DNA of 64,000 bases from Gloeopeniophorella convolvens (lineage: Eukaryota > Basidiomycota > Agaricomycetes > Russulales): assembly GCA_022496205.1 (NCBI GenBank), contig WTXD01000045.1:124001-188000 (forward strand), written 5' to 3'. Under the pieces are notes generated by a model. That model saw only the letters and a program-made list of their open reading frames with translations. It was not told the origin of the DNA and ran no database searches. Below are positions 32,302 through 44,372 of the stretch, one piece after another. A program made the translations under genes and the position numbers. Position 1 is the first letter of the stretch; each line of letters begins with the position of its first letter.

Positions 32302-33903
32302 GCGCGTGCGTGGAAGTCCATAGGATATTGTAGCATTATTGACAGAACGGCGGAGGCGCGGTGTACATACATACTACGTGCAATGCATACTTCACCTGAG
32401 TGCGGAGGAGCCCCATTAATGAAGCGCCGGCGTATCTGGCGTTTCATGACTCTGAGCCCGGCGCGACGCCCGAGTCCCGATGCCACAAAGCTGTATGTAC
32501 TTTGTAAAGTACTTACGCGCCGTGACGCACCGGGGACCCAAGCTGAAGCTCGAGGAACTTCAAAGCCCAGGCTCCGGTCGACTGCGGCCGGGATTCAGGT
32601 GGCGCGCGGTCGTTGCGACGCGCGACGTCGCGGCGCGCTGAATGCAATTGGGTCGTGTTTGTATTTGAGGTGCGCGGATCAGCGCATGGGTGCGTGCGAG
32701 TGCGGGTGTGGGCTTGGCAGCTTGCTTAGCTTCTCTATGTGATGTGTGGGCGATCCTCCTCTGGCCAGCTGCTGATCTCCGGGAAGCCCAGGCTGGCAGT
32801 CGAGTCGAAGCCTGTTCGCCGTGTCGAAGGATATCTTGCGAGTCGGGTCTGGAGCTGAAGTCCGAAATGGGGTTACAGTAAGTAGATGGCCGTTGCCAGC
32901 TTGCGGTCGGCGATCCCCCGTCTGTTGTGTAGGTCGGTTGCGAGGATGTGCGTCTACTCGCATCTGAGCAAGCATGCGTGATGCGTGCGGATGCGTGCTC
33001 GTAAGTGGCGTCGGTGATGGCGCGCACTATAGCTAGGGGACCGGCGCGCGCCTCCGATTCGAGCTCGGCGCACTGCCTACAGCACGACGATGATTGTAAG
33101 CGTCTCGGGCGCTACATGCATATGGAGTGGGATAGCGCGCCGAGCGATAGCGGTGCCCAGGGCCGGCTCGGATATCGATACGACTTGAATGCACGGGCGG
33201 CACGGGCATACATACTTAGCTACTTGCCTGCAGGGGGCAACCAGCACTGGCAGGCACCGGACACCGAGCTTACGTGTGCGCGGGGCGCCGAGCGCTGCCG
33301 CACACGAGGCTCGCAGCTCGCAGATTCCGCCGGGCGCGCGTCGCGTCTGCCAGGCCCGCGCGCTGTCGCGTCCACGTGGCTAGCGCTCTGAGCGCGCGAA
33401 TGGGGCAGCGCGCCTGCGCGGCGTCAGGCGCGATGACATGACGCACTGCGTAGGTTGGCAGCACGGCCGGAGGTACTTAAAGAGGCGTGCTTACTTGCTT
33501 GCTTACTGTTTGTGCGCCGACGCCGACGCTGACTTGGTGTCCGTTGCCGGCCTTGTCGCGCTGGCGACCGTGACGTCGCGGCGTGCCGCTAGCAGTAGCG
33601 TGACTGGAGGCGCGCGCAGCCCCAGGGAGCTGAGCGTTGAACGTGCGCGCGAGCGCCGGGCTTATATTGCGCCACGCGCGCGACAGCGAGCGGCGCGCTG
33701 AGCGCCGTCCGCACCGACGTGCGTGACGCTGCTGCTGCACGATTCGACTGCACGGCACGCGGCACGACACGCCGGCAAATGTAAGTACTCCTATTCCTCA
33801 CGCGTTTGTAATATGTATAACGAGCTCCGTCAAACGCGATACCTCCTGTTACATATTTTTCGCTGCGACAGCCGCTTTTCACAACAGGACGACATCGCTC
33901 TTC
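32302..33903. other. Intergenic, no supported gene
   Basis: GC-rich, open frames on both strands look like composition effects and none shows a motif or clean splice pattern. The first 100 bases hold the kinase 3' end, with a plausible untranslated region. Confidence 0.4.
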
Positions 33904-35504
33904 ATGGCGGGCCGCCTCACTGACAAGTACCCCAATGCCTACAGCGACTTCTATCCCGGCCGCGTGAAGCCCGCCCAGTCTACGGCCACGCCATCGGGCC
34001 CACCTGGCGCTCTATCGGCGAGCGCACCTACCGATACTTCGACTCCATTAGCTTAGAGTGGACGTCCATCAACCCCCTCGCCTATGCCAACGCCGGGGAG
34101 GCCAAGCCTTTCTGCTCGCTCGTCCTCTCCATCGGCGTGAAGCCGTGCTCCCTCGTCTACGATGCTGCCGTCGGCGCTGCCGCCGCCGTCAGGGAGATCC
34201 TCGCCGAGGCCGGCTTCCCTGACATCGAGGTGGCCTTTGTCGAGTCGGTAGTCACTCGTTCCGTCGCTGCCGGCCCCAAGCTCCTCCCGTTCGACCCCCT
34301 CCTCGACGAAGTCCCCGACCTGCGAAAGCCCTTCACCCCCGCTCTCGGTCTCTCCATCGCACCCCTCAAGTACCCCCACTTCGAGGGCACAGCCGCTCTC
34401 TACTTCCGTCTTGGCGACGACGACAAGCGCACCGCCGTCCTGACCTGCGCCTACGTCGCCCGTCCCCCTCCTGTCTACGCCAACACGGGCATGACGCGTG
34501 AGAACGCAAGCCAACCTCGTGAGGAGGTCGTCGCGCTCGGCAACATGGGCTACACCAATGCCGTCAAGGCTATGATGAGCACCATCGACGACCTCGTCTG
34601 CTCCATCAAAGTCTGGAACAGCGTGCTTGATAGGCTGGGAGAGCCCGTCCAGGGAGAGCCCCGCAGGGTCACCGAGAGGCGCCAGGAGCATGTGGATTTG
34701 GTGGCAAAGGCGACGCAGACGATCGAGGAGGCAAACGCGATCCACGACGAGGTAACCAAGCGCCGTGTCACCCCTGACCAGCGCGTCATTGTCTTCGTGC
34801 TTCACTCTGAGAAGATCGAGGTCTCGGTCGATGCCCACGGTTTTACAAGACTGGGCTCTGATCGAGCTGTACGAAGACAAGATTGACTGGCCTACTTTTA
34901 AAGGAAACAAGGTCTACGTCGGTACGTCCTCGTCTTCATCTCTCGTCGCGTTTTCCATCTCCCGTATTGTCTTCAGTTTTAGCTGACTTTCTTTCTTTCC
35001 TCCGCAGGCGGCAGCCTCTCGATTGCTGACTTTGGCAACACAATGTACCCTCAGCCCGTCGATCGAGCGAACTACCAGTACCCCCAGGATGGTCTCCTTC
35101 AAGCCTACGGCGTCGTCCAGGACGACGAGATGCGGAACCCCCAGCACCCCGACGCCCACGGTGAGAAGTGCCTGCTCGTCGTGAAGAACAGTTCAACTAC
35201 GGGGACCACCGTCGGCCGCACCAACGGTCTCGAGTCCTTCACCCGTATCAACGATGAGTACGGCATCCAGACCACCTCTATCGAGATCGCTGTCTTGCCC
35301 TACAAGGCGCGCGGCAAGTTTTCTGGTCGTGGCGACTCCGGGTCCGTCGTCCTCGCCAGGGATGGCCGCATCGTCGGAATCCTCACCGGCGGCGCAGGCT
35401 CTGCCGGCGAGACCGACATCACCTACCTCACCCCGTACTGGTGGGTCGAGCAGCAGATCAAGGCCAAGTACCCCGGCTGCTTCCTCTACGAGGTCGTTCA
35501 GTAG
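33904..35504 (+). pseudogene. Trypsin-like fold protein gene, frameshifted, catalytic His replaced
   Basis: The reading starts MAGRLTDKYPNAYSDFYPG at 33904, shifts frame near 33973 into VYGHAIGPTWRSIGERTYRYFD, continues through LEWTSINPLAYANAGE, TPALGLSIAPLKYPHFEG and ITEAN-type coiled coil, shifts again near 34850 into DWALIELYEDKIDWPTFKGN, and after a 34922-35007 intron ends with GRTNGLESFTRINDEYG, SGRGDSGSVVLARDGR and GILTGGAG. It resembles a fungus-specific family with a trypsin-like GDSGS serine loop. The position expected for the catalytic histidine reads LTCAYVARPP (TAC for CAC). Two frameshifts and the His change suggest a pseudogene, although sequencing errors or an alternative splice pattern could explain the shifts. 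Not secreted by visible signal. Confidence 0.6.
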
Positions 35505-37643
35505 GTATGTTGCGAGAACTCCGACCGACGCACCGGCCTCGCGTTCGCTCACGCCGGGACCATCGACGCGACCGCGCGTTACACTGCTAGCACCCTCTAC
35601 TTGCCTTCCCTCACTCGGCTTTGTGTTGCGCTGCTGTGCGCCCTCGTTTCGAACCTCCATATCGCACCATTCAACTCTGTCATACTACCCGGCCAAGTGC
35701 ATGCAAGTGACCTTTGAGTAGATGTAACCCATCCAAATTGGGCATGTGGCGCATGCAACAGAGCTACGGCACTATGTAGACTCTATAGCATATATGGGCT
35801 ACATAGTCCATTGTGAATCTACCAGTGCTATGTACAGCTATATTGCAAAGGCTGACTGCTACGGGTGCTACGTAGCGCTATATATTTACCATGCGCATAC
35901 ATATTGCAGCTGTAGACTACATAGCCCTATAATAGCTTATGTGGGCTGCTATGACCCACGAATTTCTTCCTGATGGCCCCTGTGGCTTGCCGGGCCTAAG
36001 TCGAGATTGCCGTGCCTTGGCCCCGGAGCTACCCTTCGCACCGCACGCTTGCAGTGATCGCAGATCGCAACTGCACCGAAGTCCGCGAATTTGTAATTGT
36101 GCGCAGCATGTATTCCGTCCAGTCAAGCAAGGAGTTATCGGGGAGGGAAGCAAGTGGATGACGCACACCGAATGGCGATGCGGCGGTCTTGGTAACTTAC
36201 GTGGGCTCGCGGATTCCAAGGGTGTGTATGTATGTATGTATGCGACCGCGCGACAGCGGTGACGCTCTGCTAAGTAAGTTATACGCACATAGACGGTCCC
36301 GCGTGCACTGCGAGGCGCGCGGCAACCCGACGGCGGCCTGCCATGGCCTGGCACCGCCCGCAGCCACGCACTGGGACCCCCGGGCCCCCGCTCTGCTGCG
36401 CATCAAGCATCAGTCCGGGGCCAGGTCTGGCCAATCGGGGCCACAGGGCCAGGCGCCCGAGTCGCCCGCGCCAATACATTGAAGAATACTGCACTTGGTC
36501 CGAGCCTGAGACCTATGCCACCTTGGGCAGCGGACGGGAGGCGCCGCGGCGACAGCTGTTGCACTATCAGGGTCAGGGCTTCTCGAGATGTTCCATCGCC
36601 CGCGGGCTTCTTCGTACAGCGCCGTTTCGGTCAGCATGTGGCACCCGTCGCCCGCGGACGCAGCGGACGAAGAAGCACGGTTGCATTGTTGGTCCCGGGC
36701 GCACAACTCGACAGTGCCGCGCGCACCAGTATAGTGAGCGCCCCGCGAGAAGCCGAGCGTGCTGGGCTCGAGCTGTGCCGGGAGGCGAGGGCCACAGCGC
36801 TTCGGCCGCGACGCGACGCGAGGCGGTGCGATGCGATCGCTTGGCGGTGGTACTGACGACGGGGGCAGCGCGCTGATCCATCAGCGGCGATCCCTGGCTT
36901 TCGGTGTGGGGTTCAAGGACGAGGGCACTCGGCCATCCTGGCTGGGCCTGAGGCGGGGCAGGCGGGGCCTCGGAAGCGGCCGCGGGCGGACTGCTGTTGG
37001 TCATCACGGAATACTTACAGTTGTGATGATGCTTGCTGTTTGTTTTGATCGCGTATAGGAGGAAGCGCGTGGACTGGAGAGCACCGTCAGCCAGCGATGA
37101 GGCTCGCCCGCGTACTATCAGTGGGAGTGGCGTGGAGTTGCGCATAGCACTGATGATGGTGCGAACCGAGGATCCCAGCAGAGCATGGGGACCATCACGG
37201 GATCTGGCGTCATCTACGGGCGTGGCAGCTTGATTGGCATATAGTTACGCAGCGGCGTATGTTTCAGACGCACTGCGCCCTCGAAGAGGCACTAACCCGC
37301 GGGTGGAGCGCAACAAGCACAGGCTTCTTGGAAGCCGTGAGCCGAACATGTCGACGGAGGGGGTTGGGCAGAGCGGTCCATTGTTCGGCCATCGTACATC
37401 ATAGAAGCACCCTATCTGAAAGTGCTGGCCGGGTTGTCCGACGGGGTTGGTTTCAAAGAGGTGATGGTGGGAGCAAACCCAGGCAGATGTATTATACAGT
37501 GGCTTATGACAGAAATAGAGTGATGTGTACCAGAGCGGGGCGGTCTATGCACATGCGTAGATGTGGATCAGCGTGGATGGCAGGTTGGAAGGACACGCAC
37601 TGCAGAAGAAATCGGGTCGCATGCGATGGTTGCACCTTTTCCG
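35505..37643. other. Long intergenic stretch without a supported gene
   Basis: It holds the 3' flank of the trypsin-like locus, a cluster of short palindromes (35769-35945), a GC-rich stretch with open frames on both strands but no motif or splice consensus (36300-37000), and the 3' flank of COA6. I see no gene here with confidence. Confidence 0.4.
35769..35945. repeat. Cluster of short inverted repeats (CTACATAG/CTATGTAG)
   Basis: At least five variants of GCTACATAG or its complement occur within 180 bases: CTATGTAGACT, GGGCTACATAGTCC, GTGCTATGTACAGC, GTGCTACGTAGCGC and GACTACATAGCCC, in both orientations. The stretch is AT-richer than its surroundings. It could be the remnant of a small inverted-repeat element. 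Confidence 0.4.
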
Positions 37644-37999
37644 TTATCTTCGCTGCTTTGCTTCTGCGGCCTGGTTTGCGGCCTGTGCGAGCAACGGCTT
37701 CTGCTTCTCAGCGAGGACGCGACGCTGATTGAAGTAGTCGATCTGGGCCGCATTCAAAGTGTATTCATTGTCCACCGCACACACGGGATGTGCATGTGAG
37801 AACTTACCCAGCTCTTTGCGCAGTTCTGCTCGTACGCCTTTCTCTGCGCCGCACACTTGGAGCCCTCCGTGCCCGCGACCACGACTTCGGCAGCGTCCAA
37901 ACATGTGAAGTACCCGTCCCTGGCCTCCCAGCACTTTGAGCGATCTTCTCGCGTCGTACCGGCAGGTGCCTCCTTGTTTCCCGAGCCGAACCAGCCCAT
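37644..37999 (-). CDS. COA6: Cytochrome c oxidase assembly factor Coa6
   Basis: Coa6 is a small twin-cysteine protein of the mitochondrial intermembrane space needed for copper delivery to the CuA site of cytochrome c oxidase. Exon 1 (37999-37808) encodes 64 residues starting MGWFGSGNKEAP and carries the diagnostic C-x9-C (CWEARDGYFTC) and C-x10-C (CAAQRKAYEQNC) pairs. A 65-base intron (37807-37743) is followed by exon 2 (37742-37644), IDYFNQRRVLAEKQ and a Gln/Ala-rich tail. About 96 residues, normal for the family. No cleavable presequence, as expected for a Mia40 substrate. It is divergent from the TBC-domain gene with under 200 bases between starts. Confidence 0.92.
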
Positions 38000-38177
38000 G
38001 GTGTGCGAGTGTAAGGTACGGAGAGTGAGTGGCAGAGTCAGTGCTGCAAATCCGTGCTCCGGTGGGCCACGTGGTGCACGTGTTGCAATTGCGGAGGGCG
38101 CGCGCCTGTCCGTCGCCGTCGCGCTCGGGTAGATTCCGTTGACTGCTACCGCTTGCCCTCCGACCAGCACCCCGCCC
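38000..38177. promoter_or_regulatory. Probable bidirectional promoter between COA6 and the TBC gene
   Basis: Only 178 bases separate the COA6 start (minus) from the proposed TBC gene start (plus), so the two genes must share promoter DNA. No clear TATA box is seen on either strand. Confidence 0.45.
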
Positions 38178-41100
38178 ATGGCCTCTGTGTCGCCCGCAGC
38201 CGCCCAGGCGACCACCCCGGTGCACTCCCACCCCCTCCTAGCCGACGAACTCCCCTCCCGCAGCCGCCGCACGCGCGCTGGGTCACGCCAGGCAGAGGCC
38301 CTACCTCTACTGACGGCGCCAACGCCTCCCGCGCGCCCAACTACTTCACTCTCCGAGAGCGCCTGGATACCAGCGCACAGAATGGGTCGCACAATGGTCG
38401 CGCAAACTGGGACGGCAGCGTACGCGGGTACGGCAAGGCCGATGGAGCACACACCACTCCTGACGACTCGAGGGCGCGTCAGCCCTTGTCCACACTCTGG
38501 GACCGCCCGCAGGAGCAGCCACCCATGTTTGTTGTCGGTTCGTCCAAGGACCACATGACTGCGGAGAACCTGGCGCGCACAGTCGAGCTGGTGGAAGTCG
38601 ATGGGCTTCTCCCCGAGGTCGCGCCCTGGATCCTCGCTACGCCATGGCGGGACTACTCGGACGAGGCCATCCAATCTGCCATTTCCGGAATCAGCGTATC
38701 CGACTCCCCGGCGTCGGCGTCCAGCCACCCGTATCACACCGCTTTGCGGGTGCTGTCCTCTGCAGTGCACAATCTTACGCGCGTCAGGAGAGAAATAGAA
38801 GAGAACCTGCGCTTGCTCCAAGAGAAGGAACATGCTCGGAGGAAACGCGCAGAGGAGCTCATGAAGGAGCTGCAGCCGTCTGACAGAGAAGTGGCGCAGC
38901 GCGTGATGCAATCTCTGTTCACTGACGACGATGAGGGGATGCATCGCGTCGAGCGAAATCAAAGCCATACTGTGAGGCTCCCCAAATCTGACATGTTCCA
39001 CATGTTGACGTATCTCGCAGTCATTGACGGACACTCTAACGGAGGCGATGGGTGATGGCGTGGCTTTCCCCCAACTCGAAGATGTGCATGCACGTGGTAC
39101 CTCTACACCAACAACTTCCAAGATCACCATCACTCCCCCACCAGAATCAACGCCGATCGCAAGTCCAGATGAGGCCGAGTCTTCCCAGTCTCGGGACTCT
39201 AACCAGAACGACGCGAGCAGCATTCATTCCACCGGCGGGCTCAGTCAGAATGCACCCAGTCTCGGAAGCACCAAGTCCGACCGTTCCCTCGGTGACTGGA
39301 TGGGCTCTTGGTGGGGTGTCAAGGGCAAACACAAGCACGCGCGGCCACCACTCGTTCCCACAAGCAGCGATGGAACCCCGGAACCCGACTTGTCCGTGCC
39401 TAAAGAACCGGTCGAAGATGCCCCGCCGCCATCGCCTAGCACGAACAAGCCCGCGCGGCGCAAGCCCACGCGGAGCGTCTTTGGCACCCTCGGGTTCTCT
39501 ATCCTCAATCCGGTGCCTTCAGCATCCGGGAAGAGACGCCGCCACCTTTCCGTCTCTGACGCAATGACTGCTGCGAAGCCGGCGGCTAGCGAAGCAAATG
39601 TACCCAAGCTGTCTACAGCTGTTAGCTCTCCGGTCGCTTCGACATTTACGCTGCCCACTCCAGCCCTGCCGAGCCTGACGACCGAGCTCCAGCACTCTGA
39701 TGTGCCCTCCCCGGAACCCTCGACATACTCGACTCATGCCCCGGGGGAGAAGGTTCCGCAGGGCTCTGCTCTGCAGGCCATAGTCAATGCGACGCGCGTA
39801 ATGACGTCGGGTCCTAGTAGCGTGCTCGTGGACCATGGAAGCGAGACGAGCGAGCTCATCGCAAGCCTCGCGTTCGAGCTGGTCAAGCGCGCGCGGGAGG
39901 ATGGTGTCGAGATTCGCGCGCCCGTTAGGGACCGGCGCGACCGCAAGGCGGAGCGGGAGCACGAGCAGAGTGCCAATCCCAGGGCTACATTGACCAAGGT
40001 CTCTGGGACGGATGTGACCACGACGCTCAACCGCGCGCTGAACGGACCAGAGGACATGCCAACGATCAAGGCCAAATCTCGACCGACGGCGTCCTTCTCG
40101 ATCTCAGGTTCAGGGTTCGCCTCGCCATTACTGGGCTCATTCCTTCAACAACAGCAGCAGCGAAAGCCCTCCCCGCTCTTGGACCAGAACGCCCGGCACG
40201 TATCTAGCTCTTCAGAGCCGCCTCAGCAGGCCGCCCAAGGCGCCAATGCGCCCGCGCCGCCGCAGCCACGCAAGGCCGCTTCGGTTCCTCTCGAGTCCAT
40301 CATCCCGGCGACGTCCAAGCCACCTACCGAGTACCTCTCACGCACATACACGTCGCTCACCGCGCGCGACTTCCGCCCGTCCATGGTCGGCACTGCCGCT
40401 CGGCCGCCGCTCCCGACGCACCGTGCAGACAGCGGGGGCCTCGCGGACCGCTTCGGCTTTATGTACGACGTGGCCCTGTACGACGCGCTGCTGCTCCTGC
40501 GCGCGCGCGCATGCCGCAGCGCGGCGCCTGCGCTGCTCACGGGCGTGAAGATCGCAGACCGCACAGAAGACGGGTGGTCCGACGACGAACAGGAGCGCGC
40601 GGCAGTCGTCGTCGTGCGCGACGCGTGCGACTGCGACGGCGCGCTCGAGCCGCCGCGCCCGCAGTCGCGCGCGTCGTCGGGCAGCGGCCGCGCGGCTGCT
40701 ACTGCTACTGCCACGGCCGGCGACGGCGCCGCCGCGGCCGCGACGGGGGGCAGCGCGAGCACGGCGATCCTTGCGGTTGGGCCGGACACGCCGCGGCACG
40801 TGTGCGCGAACGTGCTGCGGCGCCTGCTCGGCGAGCTCACCGCGCTACACGACGAGCGGCAGGCGGCGCAGCGGCGCGACTGGGACGCGTTCCTGCGCGC
40901 GCGGCGGCGCTCCCGCACACAGCCTGCCGCGTCCGCGTCGTCCCCATCTGCGTCCGCGCGCCCGGGCGGCGCGGCGGCGCTGCTCGGGCTCGGCGGGCCC
41001 GTCGCGGAGGACGAGCTCGCGCACAGCGACGGGCTGGTCGGGGTCGCGCAGTTGGGGCTGCACGCGGGGCGCGAGCTCGCGCGGCTCGTGCGCGGCGGGG

Positions 41101-42105
41101 TGCCGCTCGCGTACCGCGCCAAGGTGTGGCTCGAGGCGAGTGGCGCGCTCGAGATGCAGGAGCCGGGCGTGTTCGCGGAGCTGGGCGGGCCCGCGGGCGG
41201 CGAGCTGGACGCGGGCGTCGTGCGCGAGATCGAGAAGGACGTCGGGCGCACGATGCCGCTCAATATGTTCTTTGGCGGCGACGGCGCGGGCGTGGACAAG
41301 CTGCGGCGCGTGCTCGTCGCGTACAGCCGGTGCGTGCGCGCGCCTCCCTCCCGCTGTTGCTGCTGACGCGCGGTGGCAGGCGCAACCCGGCTGTCGGGTA
41401 CTGCCAGGGCATGAACCTGGTCGCGTCGACGCTGCTGCTCGTGCACGCGGACGAGGAGGCGGCGTTCTGGGTGCTCGCGGCGCTCGTCGAGCGCATCCTG
41501 CCCGAGGGCTTCTTCTCGCCGACGCTGCTGCCGTCGCGCGCGTCCCCGCTCGTGCTGCTCGACTACGTGCAAGACGCGCTCCCGCGGCTCGGTGCGCACC
41601 TCGCGCGCCTCGGCATCGACCTCCCCGCGATCTGCTTCTCGTGGTTCCTCTCGCTCTTCACGGACTGTCTCCCCGTCGAGGTGCGTGCCCTCTTCCTCCC
41701 CTCGTGTGCACATGCACCCCTCTCACCCCCCGCCCGCGCGCAGACGTTGTTCCGCGTGTGGGACGTGATGCTGCTCGACGGGCCCGACGTGCTGTTCCGC
41801 ATCGCGCTGGCGATCCTGAAGAGCCACGAGGCGGAGCTGCTGCGCTGCGACTCGGTCCCGGCCGTGTACGTCGCGCTCGAGAGCCTACCGACGCGCATGT
41901 GGCAGCCGGAGCGGCTCCTCCAGGTGCGTCTGCGCGGCCCTCAGCACCCGCATGCCGCCGCCGACGCTGACGGTGCACCATCCCACAGCTCGAGCTCGAG
42001 CTCCGCCAGACCATCGTGCACGCGGACATCGCCAAGCGGCGCAATGCGCACGTCGCGGCGCTGCAGGCGCTGAGCCAGCCGCGTAGCCGCCGCGATCCGA
42101 CCTGA
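38178..42105 (+). CDS. TBC-domain Rab GTPase-activating protein
   Basis: TBC proteins speed GTP hydrolysis by Rab GTPases in membrane traffic. The long N-terminal half is low-complexity Ser/Pro-rich, preceded by NYFTLRERLDTS, WDGSVRGYGK and a coiled coil (about 38760-38900). Introns at 38972-39020, 41330-41379, 41681-41743 and 41924-41988 all join in frame. The TBC domain has the arginine finger IEKDVGRTMP (IxxDxxR, near 41235), the glutamine finger VGYCQGMNLV (near 41395), LPAICFSWFLSLFTDCLP and LFRVWDVMLLDG. Both catalytic fingers are present, so it should be active. The 5' end is unresolved: the ATG at 38178 opens one frame, while NYFTLRERLD lies in another, requiring an unseen small intron or an indel near 38290. 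About 1,240 residues. Stop at 42103-42105. Confidence 0.85.
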
Positions 42106-42305
42106 CATGGACACTTCGACTCCTCGCCTGGACATTGATTGTGCAATACACTGTATGCTAGCGTTGCAAATACACGGATGGACAGCGGGACGGTACGACT
42201 AGATTAGAGCACGGGGGTAATTACTACACAGCAGGATATGTACATACTTATATACGACGAACACGCAAGAAAAACACGTAGATATCGACACGGCGCGCCG
42301 GGATC

Positions 42306-43911
42306 TCAGGTCTTCTTCCGCTTGCCCCGCGCACGCGGCGGCGTTGGCGTCGCGGACAGCGCGCCGTCCCCGTCGTCCCACTCCCCGTCGTCCTCGTCGT
42401 CCTCGCGGGCCTTGCGCCGCTTTGCGGGGCTCGCGCCGCCCGGCGAGACGTCGATCGTGCCGCTCTGCACGCCGTCGATGATGCGCCAGCAGTCCGCCGC
42501 GACGCGCGCGTTGAAGCGCACGTCGACGTGCGCGCGGCGCACGTCACGCCGCAGCACGTACGCCGCGCGCGCCTGCTCCGCCATCGTGTACCCGCTGCGC
42601 ATCACGTACAACAGCACACCTGCGCCGTGCCGTCAGACGCGCGTTCGGTGTGTAAGTTGTGTGTGTGCACGCACCGATGTAGACAAACTCGACGGGAGCG
42701 ACCTTGGCGCGGAAACGGCGGAACGCGGCGTCGAGCGCGCGGTTGCGCGCGAGCTCGCGCAGGCGGCGCAGCACGCTGCCGAGCGCATCGCGCAACGCGG
42801 GGCTCGGACCGGAATCTGTGGGCGCGGCGAGCCAGCGCGTGAGCTGCGCCGCGCCAGGTGCGCGGCGCGCGGCGGGAAGCCCCGCGCAGCAGAACACGAG
42901 CTGCGCGACGTTTTGGAACGCACGGGCGCGGGCGCCGTCGACGGCGATGAGCTCCGCTAGCCCGCCGGGCGCGGAGACGTGCGTGCGCTCGAGCGCGCCG
43001 ACGAGCGTGGCCCAGGGCGAGGGAATCGCTTGGAGCTTCTCGGCGGCGGTTAGGGACATGCCGAGCTGCACGCGCTGGAAGACCTCGCGCTCGGCGGCGG
43101 GGGTGAGGTTGCGGTATTCGACTGTGGGGTGAGAGATGGTGAGGGATGGCGAGGGAGGGAGAGGAAGGGCGCACTGCAGGTGATGAGTTTAGAGGCGAAC
43201 GCTTGTTTTTGCGCGGGCGGGATCTCGACGCGGTGCACGCGCGTGGCGGTGGAGGTGTTGTACCACCATTGCTTTTTCGTCTTTGGGCAGCGGTCTGCAC
43301 GGCGTCAGTCAACAGGGCATACAACACAACACACCGCGCGGGGCGACAGCTGCACGCACACGAGATCTGCCGCAAGTCAGTCGGAGCCAGAGTCAGCGGG
43401 GCGATGGCGCGGCGCGCACCTGCCCGTCGAAGAACTTCTGGATGCTCGTGAGGCGCTGCTTGCCGTCGACGCACAGGCGCGTCTCGGCGCCGTCGTCGGG
43501 GTCGTGCACGATGGCAAAGACGACGGGCGGGATGTAGTAGTTGTGGAGGAGCGAGTCGATCACGGCCATCTGCTTTGCGGCGGACCAGACGACGGCTGCG
43601 CGCGGGCGGGCGGGGAGGTTAGGCCCAGTCAGGGCACGGCGCGGCGGGGGGCGGGACTGACCGCGCTGGTACTCGGGATCGAGGTCAATGTCGCCCTCGT
43701 GGATCATCGCTGTGGGGTTGAGAGCGAGGTGAGTTCAACGAGCGGGGACGGATGGCGCAGTGCGCGGGCGCGCACCGTGCAGCTGCTGCGTGGTATACAC
43801 GGTGGTTGCGGGCTCCTCGAGGGAGTCCCATATGCGGAACACATCGGGGTCGTTGGGCTCCTCGTCGTCTGTGATGTAGTCGCTGTCGTCGTCGCCTCTG
43901 TCCGAGGACAT
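42306..43911 (-). CDS. DUF262 domain protein
   Basis: Multi-exon minus-strand gene starting MSSDRGDDDSDYITDDEE (43911). Exons read MIHEGDIDLDPEYQR, VVWSAAKQMAVIDSLLHNYYIPPVVFAI, ETRLCVDGKQRLTSIQKFFDGQ, then VEIPPAQKQAFASKLI, and a long exon from VQLGMSLTAAEKLQAIPSPWA to VRFNARVAADCWRIIDGV, ending in a Lys/Arg-rich tail. The IDLDPEYQR and DGKQRLTSI motifs are those of DUF262, the ParB/sulfiredoxin-like domain found in bacterial GmrS/GmrSD-type restriction proteins. The first intron (from about 43775 to 43709) joins in frame. The acidic N-terminus and basic C-terminus suggest a nuclear protein. The bacterial DUF1524 HNH partner domain is not seen. Fungal function unknown. Confidence 0.8.
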
Positions 43912-44372
43912 TGTGTGCGCACTGCGCAAGTAAGTGAGCGGACGCGGCGACTTGGAGCCGATGCAGATCACGTTGCCGCGTGTCCGGCGCTCCGCAACCT
44001 TGCGCCCATGTCGAGTCCGTAAGCGCGTGCGCTGAATGCGGTGGACAGCGAACGAGGGCGTTGATACCGACCAGTGTAGAGTACAAGCAAGCACTCAGCC
44101 GGTGACACCCAGCACGAGAATTGTCTGATCGCAATCCATCACGGGATACATGTGTATTATTAGGACTATTCGCTGTATCGTATACGAGCACAGTCATCAT
44201 CGCCATTCCATTCAAAAGGTAGGCCACGGGCATTCAACGTCATCCAGGTTATGGGCCTTTTGGGTTCGTTTTCCATAAAGGCCGGAGTCAGTGGCGGATA
44301 CAAAACGGTGTACGATATGTACATTGCGGTGATAAATAATGAGAAATAAGAACCAGACGACCTTACACCGAG

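Noticed and set aside
34053..34910. Long minus-strand open frame of 285 codons
   Set aside because: It is the antisense shadow of the trypsin-like gene; the plus strand has recognisable motifs and the minus strand has none.
37754..39223. Minus-strand open frame of 489 codons that ends in Coa6 sequence
   Set aside because: The Coa6 exon accounts for the end; the upstream part is antisense to the TBC gene and lacks a splice or start consistent with a fusion.
40223..41713. Minus-strand open frame of nearly 500 codons
   Set aside because: Shadow of the GC-rich TBC exon; composition (Arg/Ala/Ser) reflects wobble GC and there is no motif.
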